Part shown: positions 36,931 to 45,474 of the stretch, piece after piece | How positions within the stretch are numbered: the first letter of the stretch is position 1 | Layout of the letters: the number at the start of each line of letters is the position of its first letter | DNA from: Candidatus Brocadia sp. | GTDB taxonomy: Bacteria; Planctomycetota; Brocadiia; Brocadiales; Brocadiaceae | Reading direction: 5' to 3' | Assembly: GCA_021646415.1 (NCBI GenBank) | Contig: SOEU01000004.1 | Coordinates: 1 to 64,000 of the forward strand | DNA length: 64,000 nt | Translations under genes and position numbers: made by a program | The notes under the pieces: generated by a model | The model's database searches: none | Seen by the model: only the letters and a program-made list of their open reading frames with translations | Told to the model about the DNA's origin: nothing

Positions 36931-37515
36931 TTACCAGCGTATCTTCTGTTCTCCGCTATACTTGTATTTTGTACCCCACGGGATGAGTTTTAAGGCTTCG
37001 ATCCGGTCTTCCCGCTCCTGTTGTTCCGGGCTAAACATGGTATTAAACTGCTGTTCGCCCAATCTCATCCTTTCTAAGTTCTTCTTTGCCTGAAAATCAT
37101 TGGCATCAATTTTCAATACCTCAGCATATTGCATAGCGGCGGTAGAAAAATCCATGTCAGTTGCGATGATGTTCGCATTGTTATAAATTGCCCTTGCCTT
37201 TAATATTGGGTCACTTGTTTCCATTGCTTTTCTGTACTCTGCGCTTGCCTTTTTCTTGTTTTCCATAAGGGTGTACAATACTCCTTTATTATAGGCAAGC
37301 ACGGGGTCTTCTTTTTCAAATTTCTCCATGATGCGGATTATTGCAAAATTTTGCAATTCCTGGATGGATGCCAGGGCGTCTTTATACTTTCCCATTTTAA
37401 TCTTTCCTTCCAGCATTGCCAGAGTGTGGTATTTTTTATAATAGCCGTAGCTATACAATACGAGCAAACAAGCAAATACCAGAAGAAATAGCCTTATAAG
37501 ATTTTTTCCAGACAT
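36931..37515 (-). CDS. TPR-repeat membrane protein (BatC-like)
   Basis: A 194-residue protein; start chosen at 37515 because of the AAAGGAG site. One N-terminal helix (LFLLVFACLLVLYSYGYY) anchors it. The rest consists of about three tetratricopeptide-like repeats (VLAYNKGVLYTLMENKKKA; ARAIYNNANIIATD; AMQYAEVLKIDANDFQA). It sits between a lipoprotein gene and the VWA gene, which fits a BatC-type partner in a periplasmic complex. Confidence 0.8.
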   Translation of the reverse strand: MSGKNLIRLFLLVFACLLVLYSYGYYKKYHTLAMLEGKIKMGKYKDALASIQELQNFAIIRIMEKFEKEDPVLAYNKGVLYTLMENKKKASAEYRKAMETSDPILKARAIYNNANIIATDMDFSTAAMQYAEVLKIDANDFQAKKNLERMRLGEQQFNTMFSPEQQEREDRIEALKLIPWGTKYKYSGEQKIRW

Positions 37516-37651
37516 TACATTCTCCTTTAATGACTCAGCAGTGAACAAATCATACTAGAGGCAGGGGCGGGGTTACCCCGCTCCTACGGTGCAATTTACA
37601 TTTTTCAATTTCTTATTTACACTTCCACCTTGTTCGGTTTAGGCTTTGGTT

Positions 37652-37999
37652 TTATTGTGGTGGTGACTGTTGTTCAGTTTCCTGTAAGAGTATCGTTTCT
37701 TCTTCATTTGTCTGTTCCGGTTCTCTCTGACCTGACCTGGCCTTTCGTTCTGCTTCTGCTTTGGCCTTGGCTGCTTCTTCTGCCGCGCGCTGTTTTTGTA
37801 AACGTTTTTTCTCTGCTTCTCTTATTTCATATTCAAGTTCTTTGTTTAATTTATCCGGGTCTGTTTTTGCGTCATCAACGTAAATTTGCCTGGAAGTCCT
37901 GAATTCAATGTTAACCCGCTCACTGCCACAACTGAAAAGTAACAGCGGAATACTGCTCAATAATATAAATATATAGAGCAAATAACCATCGGTATGCAT
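37652..37999 (-). CDS. Small lipoprotein with charged coiled-coil tail
   Basis: A 115-residue protein. The signal peptide ends with LLFSC (lipobox, C24). The mature part has a short N-terminal segment, then a long Glu/Lys/Ala/Arg helix (EAEKKRLQKQRAAEEAAKAK) and a Gln/Glu-rich end. No family is recognised. It is the first gene of the set with the TPR and VWA proteins. Downstream at about 37562-37590 is a short GGCGGGGTTACCCCGC hairpin. Confidence 0.7.
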   Translation of the reverse strand: MHTDGYLLYIFILLSSIPLLLFSCGSERVNIEFRTSRQIYVDDAKTDPDKLNKELEYEIREAEKKRLQKQRAAEEAAKAKAEAERKARSGQREPEQTNEEETILLQETEQQSPPQ

Positions 38000-38097
38000 A
38001 GAAACATTCCTCTTTACATCATACTAAACGAAGATTGGAAACTAATGAAAATCAGGAATTAAAGATAAAAGGTCAAAATTACAAATTAAAATATGAT

Positions 38098-39159
38098 TCA
38101 TGAAACAACTGATGTTCCCAAGATGCGCTGGATATTTTCAGCAAAGGGTTTCGTGATTACTCCCTTTTCGGTAATAATGGCTGTGATATTTTTTGCCGGG
38201 GTTACATCAAAGGCGGGATTAAAGACCTTGACCCCTTCAGGCGCAGTTTTCTTGCCGAATCCGTTGGTAATTTCTTCGGGTGAACGCTCTTCAATGGGAA
38301 TATCGTTTCCTGATTTTATGCTCAAATCAAAGGTTGAAACAGGAGCTGCGACGTAAAAAGGAATTCCGTGTTCCTTTGCCAGAATAGAGACACCGTAGGT
38401 ACCAATTTTATTGGCGGTGTCACCATTGGCGGCGATCCTGTCTGCGCCCACAATTACGCATTGCACCTTTCCCTGCTTCATCACATGTGCTGCCATGCTA
38501 TCACATATCAGGGTAACATCAATACCTGCATGCACGAGTTCCCAGGCAGTCAATCTTGCGCCTTGCAGCAGGGGGCGCGTTTCGTCTGCATAGACCTTGA
38601 TATGTTTGCCTTGTTCCTTGGCCTTAAACAGAACGGCTAACGCAGTGCCATAATCAGCAGTGGCTAAACCGCCTGCATTACAATGGGTTAAAATACCGTT
38701 ACCGTCCTTGATAAGTTTTGCGCCATTCTCGCCAATCTGCCTGCAAATAACCTTATCTTCATTTTGTATTCTTATTGCTTCATGGAGGAGTGCATCTTTT
38801 ATTTCCCGGACGGATTTGTTCTTGTTTTCCCGAGCAACTCGCTCCATACGGGCAATTCCCCAAAAAAGATTGACTGCTGTTGGTCGTGCAGTGCTCAAAT
38901 AGGACGTTACCTGTTTCAGTTCTTTTAAAAAGGTATCCGCATCCTTTGCACGTATGTCCTTAATTCCTAAGACCACACCCATTGCTGCTGCGATACCAAT
39001 TGCCGGCGCACCTCTCACCATGAGTGTTTTAATTGCATGCCAGATACTTTTTATGTCCTCACAGTAAACGAATTTTAACTCGGTGGGCAACAAAGTTTGG
39101 TCGACCAATCGGATACGACCTTCAACATTTCCTTCCCATTCTATAGTTGGTAACGGCAT
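38098..39159 (-). CDS. mtnA: S-methyl-5-thioribose-1-phosphate isomerase
   Basis: A 353-residue MtnA, which converts methylthioribose-1-phosphate to methylthioribulose-1-phosphate in methionine salvage. The motifs LMVRGAPAIGIAAAMGVVLG near the N-terminus, GILTHCNAGGLATADYGTAL (catalytic Cys region), YADETRPLLQGARLTAWEL and IVGADRIAANGDTANKIGTY (catalytic Asp) are all present. The length is standard. A GAGGGAG site precedes the ATG. It is followed in the genome by purE and an HpnG-like nucleosidase on the same strand. Confidence 0.95.
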   Translation of the reverse strand: MPLPTIEWEGNVEGRIRLVDQTLLPTELKFVYCEDIKSIWHAIKTLMVRGAPAIGIAAAMGVVLGIKDIRAKDADTFLKELKQVTSYLSTARPTAVNLFWGIARMERVARENKNKSVREIKDALLHEAIRIQNEDKVICRQIGENGAKLIKDGNGILTHCNAGGLATADYGTALAVLFKAKEQGKHIKVYADETRPLLQGARLTAWELVHAGIDVTLICDSMAAHVMKQGKVQCVIVGADRIAANGDTANKIGTYGVSILAKEHGIPFYVAAPVSTFDLSIKSGNDIPIEERSPEEITNGFGKKTAPEGVKVFNPAFDVTPAKNITAIITEKGVITKPFAENIQRILGTSVVS

Positions 39160-39299
39160 TTCTTCTCCCTCATAGTATTCACGGTAAAATCTTCTTTTTA
39201 TAAGCTTTTCGTAATTGCTACGTATTGTACGTTGCGGGTCATTACTTTGGATATTGAACTCTCAACTCATTACAACTCGCAACTTTCACCTTGGTTGCA

Positions 39300-39427
39300 C
39301 TTGGGAGCATTCCCGATTTTTTGTAACTGTTCATGAGGTCAGGACGACACAACCCTGTCAGGGTTAACACTCTGCAACATTTCACCAAAACCAGCGGAAG
39401 TCACAAAAAATCGGGAATGCTCCCAAG
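39300..39427. repeat. MITE-like element with 25-bp perfect inverted ends
   Basis: CTTGGGAGCATTCCCGATTT (and TTTGT) at 39300-39324 is repeated exactly, inverted, at 39403-39427. The 78-base interior holds AACCCTGTCAGGGTTAAC, a module shared with the composite repeats. It lies six bases from the purE stop, so its hairpins may also act as a terminator. Confidence 0.8.
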
Positions 39428-39432
39428 CGCAC

Positions 39433-39939
39433 TTACAGTAATCCAAGTTCAGTCCGCGCTTCTTTATCCTTTTTTGCAACATCATCCGACAGTTTCTTTT
39501 TATACAGTACCATTTTTTGCCTTATTTTTGGATCGGACAGGCTCACTATCTGGATTGCTAATATTGCGGCATTCATAGCGCCGGATTTTCCAATAGCCAT
39601 GGTAGATACAGGAATACCCGATGGCATCTGCACCATAGAAAGAAGTGAATCCAGCCCACCCAGCCCGGATGTCGGCATGGGTACACCAATGACAGGAATA
39701 GGGGTCAAACTCGCAACAACCCCGGCCAGATGTGCAGCTCCGCCCGCGCCTGCAATAATTACATCGTACTTCTCTTCCGCTTCTGTCGCATACGAGTGAG
39801 CTCTTTCTGGCGAGCGATGGGCTGAAATGATATTCACATCGAAATCCACATCAAATTCCTTCAGTATATTCATGGCCTCCTTCATTATCGTGAGGTCAGA
39901 ATCGCTACCCATGACAATCCCAATCTTTTTTTTTGCCAT
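39433..39939 (-). CDS. purE: N5-carboxyaminoimidazole ribonucleotide mutase
   Basis: A class I PurE of about 168 residues, moving the carboxyl group of N5-CAIR to give CAIR in purine synthesis. The motif KIGIVMGSDSDLTIMKEA opens the protein; SAHRSPERAHSYA and AGAGGAAHLAGVVA form the active site, and GVPMPTSGLGGLDSLLSMVQ is intact. Either of two adjacent ATGs (39942 or 39939) could be used; the second has better spacing from a GGGGGG site. Confidence 0.95.
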   Translation of the reverse strand: MAKKKIGIVMGSDSDLTIMKEAMNILKEFDVDFDVNIISAHRSPERAHSYATEAEEKYDVIIAGAGGAAHLAGVVASLTPIPVIGVPMPTSGLGGLDSLLSMVQMPSGIPVSTMAIGKSGAMNAAILAIQIVSLSDPKIRQKMVLYKKKLSDDVAKKDKEARTELGLL

Positions 39940-39962
39940 CATCCCCCCTCTGGAAATGGTTT

Positions 39963-40736
39963 TTATACTAACAAAGAATTATATATTTGTGTAATAAAAT
40001 TTGGGAAGAACACCGATAAGGTTTTTGTGGCACACCCGGTCTGTTTGCGCAAACGATTCAGGTAGGGGATACGGTGTGGTCTATTCAAGAGATAACGCAC
40101 GGTGGCCGATATGCTGACATTTCCCCCCTCGGTTACCATATCTTCGCAAATCTCCATGTCTTCATCTACGCCATCAGAAATTGCACGCACGACAATAAAA
40201 GGAATTCCCATGGCATTAGCCCGTTCTCCTATCACAAACGATTCCATATCCACGGCTATCGCAGAAGTTTTGGTCCCGATATGTCTTTTGACTGAAGACT
40301 GATGGATTATCTTATGAACGGACAAGATATCTCCGCAATGTGATCTGAGATTATCTGCGCTGCTTAAGGCAACTGCAAGATCTGCAATGGATGTATCACA
40401 GGAAAGGGTTGAATCGATTTTGATTGTTTCTTCCCAGGTTTCCTGGGAAGAATACAGAACATGTTTTCCTATAACTAAATCCCCGATGCCGACTTCTGGC
40501 CTTACGCTGCCTGCAAAACCAGAAGAAACCATTAATTGTATCCTGAAGCATTTTGACAGGCGGTGTACTACATCCGATACATTTTTCCCTATGCCTGTCT
40601 GAACAAGGGTTATCGGAAAACCATGAAATTCTGCCTGATAGAATACGGCATGGGCATACCGAATCTTTTTTACGATATTTACTTGCGATTTTAAGGAGGC
40701 CATTTCCTGGCTTAATGCAAAAAATACTGCTATCAT
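39963..40736 (-). CDS. hpnG: HpnG-like nucleoside phosphorylase/nucleosidase
   Basis: A 257-residue PNP/MTAN-fold protein. Markers are VQTGIGKNVSDVVHRL, VSSGFAGSVRPEVGIGDLVI and DMESFVIGERANAMGIPFIV, with the catalytic Asp in RAISDG. HpnG removes adenine from adenosylhopane in hopanoid side-chain synthesis. It is adjacent to and divergent from hpnH, and shc is 2.6 kb away, which favours HpnG over a generic MTA/SAH nucleosidase. The symbol is given on context; the family alone cannot separate these. Confidence 0.78.
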   Translation of the reverse strand: MIAVFFALSQEMASLKSQVNIVKKIRYAHAVFYQAEFHGFPITLVQTGIGKNVSDVVHRLSKCFRIQLMVSSGFAGSVRPEVGIGDLVIGKHVLYSSQETWEETIKIDSTLSCDTSIADLAVALSSADNLRSHCGDILSVHKIIHQSSVKRHIGTKTSAIAVDMESFVIGERANAMGIPFIVVRAISDGVDEDMEICEDMVTEGGNVSISATVRYLLNRPHRIPYLNRLRKQTGCATKTLSVFFPNFITQIYNSLLV

Positions 40737-40960
40737 AAATCTTCCTATCTGATAAGAAACGCATAAATGGAATCAAATTTAATTGAAATTTTCAATATAA
40801 TTATGAAAAAGTTCTCGCCTGATCAATCACCAGACTACGGAAAACTCAACAGTGACCACTTAAATAATCCTTGACAGTATTATCTATTTGATATAGCATT
40901 TTGTGTTTACGTCTTTGCTCATTATTTTTTGCTTTGTTACAAAATGGAGTTTTCCCTATT

Positions 40961-41956
40961 ATGAGGGTATCATTATCATTAGGTTCTTCTTTGACAAAAT
41001 ATCTGATTAAGAACAAGTTTTTATCCAGAGAACGGTTTCCACTGGTATTAATGTTAGAGATTACTCATTTATGCAATCTCGCTTGTGAGGGTTGCGGCCG
41101 CATACGGGAGTACCGGGAAACCATGCGGGAGATGTTAAGTCCTGAAGAGTGTATTCAGGCGGTGGAAGAATGTCCCGCACCTGTTGTCTCTGTTACAGGC
41201 GGCGAGCCACTGATGCACCCTGAGATTGATAAAATTATCCGTGGTATCCTGGATAAAAAAAGGCACATCTATTTGTGTACCAATGGCATCTTATTGGCAG
41301 ACGCGATAAAAAAGCTGAAGCCCAGTAAATATGTTAACATTAATGTTCACATCGATGGCCTTGCTGAAACACATGATGCTATTGCAGGGAAAGGGGTCTT
41401 TGATCGTGCAACCAGGGCTATTCGGGAGGCAAAACGGGCGGGATTTAATGTCTGCACAAACACAACCATATATAAGAATACCAGTGAAGATGAGATAGAG
41501 GAATTGTTTTCATTTCTGGAGGGGTTAGGTGTCGATGGTATGCTGGTTTCCCCTGGCTTTAGTTTTGAACACAACGAGAATGAGGTGTTCCTTTGCCGGA
41601 ATGAGATACAGGAACGATTTGGATTCATTTATGGAATTTCAAAGAAATACAAGATACTGAACTCTCCCCTGTATTTAAAATTTTTAAAGGGGGAAAGGTA
41701 CCTAAGGTGTACACCCTGGGGAAATCCAACCCGAAACTATTTAGGCTGGAAAAGCCCTTGTTACCTTATTACAGATACTCACTATAAAACCTTTGCTGAG
41801 TACATGGAAAATACGGATTGGGAGAAGTATCAGGAAGGCAATGACCCGCGTTGCGAAAATTGTATGATGCACTGCGGTTTTGAGCCCACAGTAGTGTTAG
41901 AAGGTGGAAAACGATTATCTGATATCATTGAAATGGCCAAATGGAGTTTCAGCTAG
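40961..41956 (+). CDS. hpnH: Hopanoid biosynthesis radical SAM protein HpnH
   Basis: A 331-residue radical SAM enzyme that attaches the 5'-deoxyadenosyl group to diploptene, giving adenosylhopane. The cluster motif is CNLACEGC in LVLMLEITHLCNLACEGCGR; SVTGGEPLMHPEI is the SAM-binding GGE; and the C-terminal PCYLITDTHYKTFAEYMENT and CENCMMHCGFEPT segments are typical of HpnH. Start taken at 40961 (MRVSLSLGSSLTKYLIKNK), matching the usual family start. Divergently arranged with hpnG. Confidence 0.93.
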   Translation: MRVSLSLGSSLTKYLIKNKFLSRERFPLVLMLEITHLCNLACEGCGRIREYRETMREMLSPEECIQAVEECPAPVVSVTGGEPLMHPEIDKIIRGILDKKRHIYLCTNGILLADAIKKLKPSKYVNINVHIDGLAETHDAIAGKGVFDRATRAIREAKRAGFNVCTNTTIYKNTSEDEIEELFSFLEGLGVDGMLVSPGFSFEHNENEVFLCRNEIQERFGFIYGISKKYKILNSPLYLKFLKGERYLRCTPWGNPTRNYLGWKSPCYLITDTHYKTFAEYMENTDWEKYQEGNDPRCENCMMHCGFEPTVVLEGGKRLSDIIEMAKWSFS

Positions 41957-42040
41957 AGAAAATAATCACCTTAGCAACTCACGTGGTTGCGGAAGGAAGT
42001 GTTGCATCTATACACAGCGTCATTAATCAGATACGAATAT

Positions 42041-42102
42041 GTCATTCCCGCGGAAGCGGGAATCCAGAAAAATACTGGATTCCGGGTCAAGCCCGGAATG
42101 AC
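42041..42102. repeat. Dispersed GTCATTCC...GGAATGAC palindromic repeat
   Basis: GTCATTCCCGCGGAAGCGGG with AATCCAG, then CTGGATTCCGGGTCAAGCCC with GGAATGAC: two nested hairpins with matching outer ends. This is a widespread type of non-coding repeat found in many unrelated bacteria. Confidence 0.85.
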
Positions 42103-42124
42103 AGACAGTTGTAAACTTATGTCG

Positions 42125-42974
42125 CTATGTATAGTTGTCTCGTTTAATTATGTTACAGAGTCCTTGAACAGTCCTCTCTTCTGTAAACGCACCCTTACAA
42201 AACTCTGGATCCCTTGTCGTAGGAGTTAAATCATATGCCCCCCTTCCTATTTCAAAGATGCGAGGACGTATCTTATTTAAATCGGCATCATCTTCATTTA
42301 AGATGTCCAGTGCCTGTAACGCAGCAACAAAGACGGAAGTTTGATAGGTGGATCTAAACGGAGGAACATCTCGTTGCCATTTACCAGGAAATTCCAGTCC
42401 ATAACTCGATGCGGCGATCAGGTTCCTTGTAAAAGGTAATTCTGTGTATGCCAGGGGCGGGCGTCAAGGTCTGTGGTAAAAAAGATGGTGTTAGGAAATT
42501 CATCACGAAGCGCTTGCAATATCAGCGTATCCTGACGATACCACTCGTATGGAACTAGACGTTCTTCCCCATTAATCTCTGCTTTAAACGCCCCAATATG
42601 TGTTTCATTCCTGGGTTGATATCCGGCAACATGAAGCGCTGAAAGCACGGCATATCGAGTTCTCAGTCGCTCCTCTGCATCTTTTGTATAATGACCATCT
42701 GTAATCATAACGGGCATGATCAATACCTTCTTAATATCTTTTTGAGGTATGAATATCTTTGAACAGGGGTCATTGATATTACGAATTGTAAAATCTTGAT
42801 GTGCCACCTTGGCATCTTTTCTATAACTTTCAACGGCTTGAAATGGATCCTGCCACAGACGGGCAAGCACCTTTTCCTCATCTACCTGCCGTTCCATCCA
42901 CCTGCGATAATTGCAGCAACAAGCAGGGTAATAGAAAATGGAAACGATGCTTGTTGCTCTTGTTGTTCGGTCAT
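42125..42974 (-). pseudogene. Frameshifted and truncated gene for a membrane protein of unknown family, downstream of a c-di-GMP riboswitch
   Basis: Three pieces in different frames join into one protein. From ATG 42974: MTEQQEQQASFPFSITLLVAA (one membrane helix). Then, frame-shifted, 42897-42418: VLARLWQDPFQAVESYRKDA, MPVMITDGHYTKDAEERLRT and FFTTDLDARPW. Then, shifted again near 42430, 42430-42125: ELPFTRNLIAASSYGLEF, STYQTSVFVAALQALD and RIFEIGRGAYDLTP. The junctions read naturally (DLDAR...LPFTRNL). I recall similar N-termini in proteins of about 1000 residues, so the rest appears deleted. The riboswitch at 43091-43258 is directly upstream on the same strand. Confidence 0.7.
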
Positions 42975-43090
42975 AGTTATGGTATTAATTTTTTGAAATA
43001 AAAAGGATGCAAAGTTAAATAGCTATTATGTTTGTTCAGCAAAGAATCAAATAGGTGGATAAAAAATTATGACCCTTTTTTCTTGTCCTA

Positions 43091-43258
43091 AAAATAAAAA
43101 AGCCGTACTGCAATATATTCATAGCAAACATCTTTGGCAGTAAGGCTGTCTTTTTCAAAGCCGTTTGAACGGTTTAAGCGGTTTAAACTGTTTAAACCGC
43201 TTACAAGACCCTGTCCTTTGCGTCCCCTGATCGCTCAGGGTTTGCCCTTATCGTGATG
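43091..43258 (-). promoter_or_regulatory. Second cyclic di-GMP-I (GEMM-I) riboswitch with terminator
   Basis: On the minus strand: ATCACGATAAGGGCAAACC, the stem CCCTGA/TCAGGG with a GCGA tetraloop, GGACGCAAAG and CAGGGTCTT. The second leg is expanded by hairpins of GTTTAAAC type, including an exact GCGGTTTAAAC/GTTTAAACCGC pair. AAGACAGCCTTACTGCC follows, and the terminator is GCCTTACTGC (43146-43137) with GCAGTACGGC (43111-43102, one mismatch), then a T-rich tract. The aptamer closing strand and the terminator share GCCTTACTGC, as in the first copy. The GGACGCAAAG segment is a better consensus match than in the copy at 9875. Confidence 0.9.
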
Positions 43259-43294
43259 TGAATTTTTCAGTGGAAACAGACAAAGTGTGCCATG

Positions 43295-45367
43295 TCACAC
43301 CTTGTTATGTATGGAATTGCGATATCTCCCCAATGCCATCAAGGGGAAATAGTTGCGATACATATGGTATTTTAAATAAAAGACCTTAGGGAAACCCGTT
43401 GCGGTAAATTCAACTTCATCCCAGCTTCCGTCTTCTTTTTGTTTCATTAATAAAAATTTTATTCCCCTTTCTACTGCATCAGAATGTATCTCGCCTGCGG
43501 CCATTAAACCCAACAAAGCCCACGCCGTCTGCGAAGGCGTACTTTTGCCAATTGCCTTAAGGAATGGGTCATCATACGATTTTATCGTCTCGCCCCATCC
43601 CCCATCGGAATTTTGGACACTTTTCAACCACGCAACGGCCTTTTTGATATACGGCTTGTTCATGTCCTCTCCAACTGCTGCAAGTCCGGCGAGCACAGAC
43701 CATGTGCCGTAAATATAGTTTGCGCCCCAACGCCCAAACCATGTTCCGTCTTTTTCCTGTTCTTTTTTGAGAAATTCTATCGCCATGCGAATCTGGCCCG
43801 AGGTCTTACTAAACCCAATACGACCTAAAAATTCTGTACATCGGGCAGTAACATCGCTCGTACTCGGGTCTAATAATGCATTAAAATCCGCAAACGGTAT
43901 GTGATTGAGAATAGCTCTGTTATTGTTGCGGTCAAATGCGCCCCAACCTCCATCATCACATTGCATAGCCATAATCCATCGTAATCCACGTAAAACCGAT
44001 GCCTCCTTGTGGGCAGTTTCAGGCAATGATACCCGCTGTAATGCCATAAGCACGGCCGCACTGTCGTCGGTATCGGGATAAAACTCGTTTGCATATTGGA
44101 AATACCAGCCGCTCGGTTCTTCCACCTTGCACTTTAAAGCCCAATCTCCAAAATTCCTGACTTCCTTGCTGATGAGCCATCGCCCTGCTTTTTGTAATGC
44201 CGGATCGCTGCCGGGTATCCCCGAGTCATGAAGCGCAATGATTGCCCATGCCGTATCCCAGACAGGCGATACGCATGGTTGTAAATAGAGTTTATTCACT
44301 TCGTATACAACCAGGTTTTCTACCTCTTGCAACTGGCTTTTTAATGCGGGGTGGTCATCCGGATATCCAAGACATTTCATGGCAAAGATCGAGTTGACCA
44401 TTGCGGGCCATATAGCCCCTAAACCACCGGATTTTTCCACATGGTCCAGCATCCATTTTTCTGCCTTGCGGAGAGCCATCCTTCTGATAAATTTAATGGG
44501 TTGCTGTTCATATCTCCTGAAAATACTATCGGCATCAATAAAGAAATTATGCCAGCTCAATCCCGATTGGTCCCGCTTAATACGGTAAACTACCTTTTCG
44601 CGCGGGATCAGGTAAAGTTCCTTCAGCATGTCATCCCCTACCGGAATATGCGGCTTTTTAGCTATGGCAATGGAAAGAGGAACAACAATACATCTCGACC
44701 AATACGACATCTCGTAGATGCTAAAATAAAAACCCGGTGGAAACAGGATCATTTCGGCCGGAACGGCGGGTACAGCCTGCCAATCAACCTGTCCAAACAT
44801 GGCAAGATAAATTTTCGTAAAACAGTTGGCCTTCATGATGCCGCCCATCTCAAGGATGCGCTTCCTGGCTTTTTGCATAAAGGGTTCGTTTGCAGAGTAT
44901 CCTGCCAATTTCAAGGCAAAATAGGCCTTTACCGAAGCGCTGATTTCGCTCGGCCCTCCGTAATAAATATTCCACCCCCCGTCAGAGATCTGATGTTCAC
45001 AGAGTAGATTCGCTGCCAATCTCTGTTTTTCCTGGTTTACCTTTCCAAGAAAATGCATGAGCATGATGTATTCAGATGTTATGGTAGTATCTGCCTCTAA
45101 GATTCCCACCCAATGTCCATCAGACCGGTTTTGATTGCGGAGAAGGTATTGTTGTGCCCTATATATGGTAATGTCCAGGGGATTTTTTGTTGACAACGGA
45201 GTATGGAAACCTGCCCCAAGAGGCATACTTTCGAATCTTAATTCATGCTCGGATAATTCAGGAATAGGGTGATTGCCGTTCCCGTTCCCGTTCCCATTTC
45301 CGTTGCCGTTGAATTTATGGATACTTGTTTCCAATCGTTCAAAAAAGCTAATTAAGAAATTTCTCAT
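43295..45367 (-). CDS. shc: Squalene-hopene cyclase
   Basis: A 690-residue Shc, which cyclises squalene to hopene/hopanol at the membrane. The catalytic acid motif is PDTDDSA (D432-D435 region, where classical enzymes have DVDD). QW-type repeats are visible (QCDDGGWGAFD, QNSDGGWGE, KEDGSWDE) and GRWGANYIYGTW is conserved. Near the N-terminus an Asn-Gly repeat (residues about 20-32) is encoded by tandem hexanucleotides, a likely length-variable linker. An ISL3 insertion sequence lies about 110 bases upstream of the start and may separate the gene from an older promoter. Confidence 0.95.
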   Translation of the reverse strand: MRNFLISFFERLETSIHKFNGNGNGNGNGNGNHPIPELSEHELRFESMPLGAGFHTPLSTKNPLDITIYRAQQYLLRNQNRSDGHWVGILEADTTITSEYIMLMHFLGKVNQEKQRLAANLLCEHQISDGGWNIYYGGPSEISASVKAYFALKLAGYSANEPFMQKARKRILEMGGIMKANCFTKIYLAMFGQVDWQAVPAVPAEMILFPPGFYFSIYEMSYWSRCIVVPLSIAIAKKPHIPVGDDMLKELYLIPREKVVYRIKRDQSGLSWHNFFIDADSIFRRYEQQPIKFIRRMALRKAEKWMLDHVEKSGGLGAIWPAMVNSIFAMKCLGYPDDHPALKSQLQEVENLVVYEVNKLYLQPCVSPVWDTAWAIIALHDSGIPGSDPALQKAGRWLISKEVRNFGDWALKCKVEEPSGWYFQYANEFYPDTDDSAAVLMALQRVSLPETAHKEASVLRGLRWIMAMQCDDGGWGAFDRNNNRAILNHIPFADFNALLDPSTSDVTARCTEFLGRIGFSKTSGQIRMAIEFLKKEQEKDGTWFGRWGANYIYGTWSVLAGLAAVGEDMNKPYIKKAVAWLKSVQNSDGGWGETIKSYDDPFLKAIGKSTPSQTAWALLGLMAAGEIHSDAVERGIKFLLMKQKEDGSWDEVEFTATGFPKVFYLKYHMYRNYFPLMALGRYRNSIHNKV

Positions 45368-45474
45368 ACTTTAGAATCTCCCAAACAACACTCCAATATC
45401 AATTTATTATCATTCTAAAATAGTAAGTAGATGATTACCATAAGGTTAAGGAAATACTTTGGCCAACAAAATAA

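Noticed and set aside
39963-40736. MTA/SAH nucleosidase paired with mtnA for methionine salvage
   Set aside because: Possible by fold and proximity to mtnA, but the shared region with hpnH and nearby shc makes HpnG the better call.
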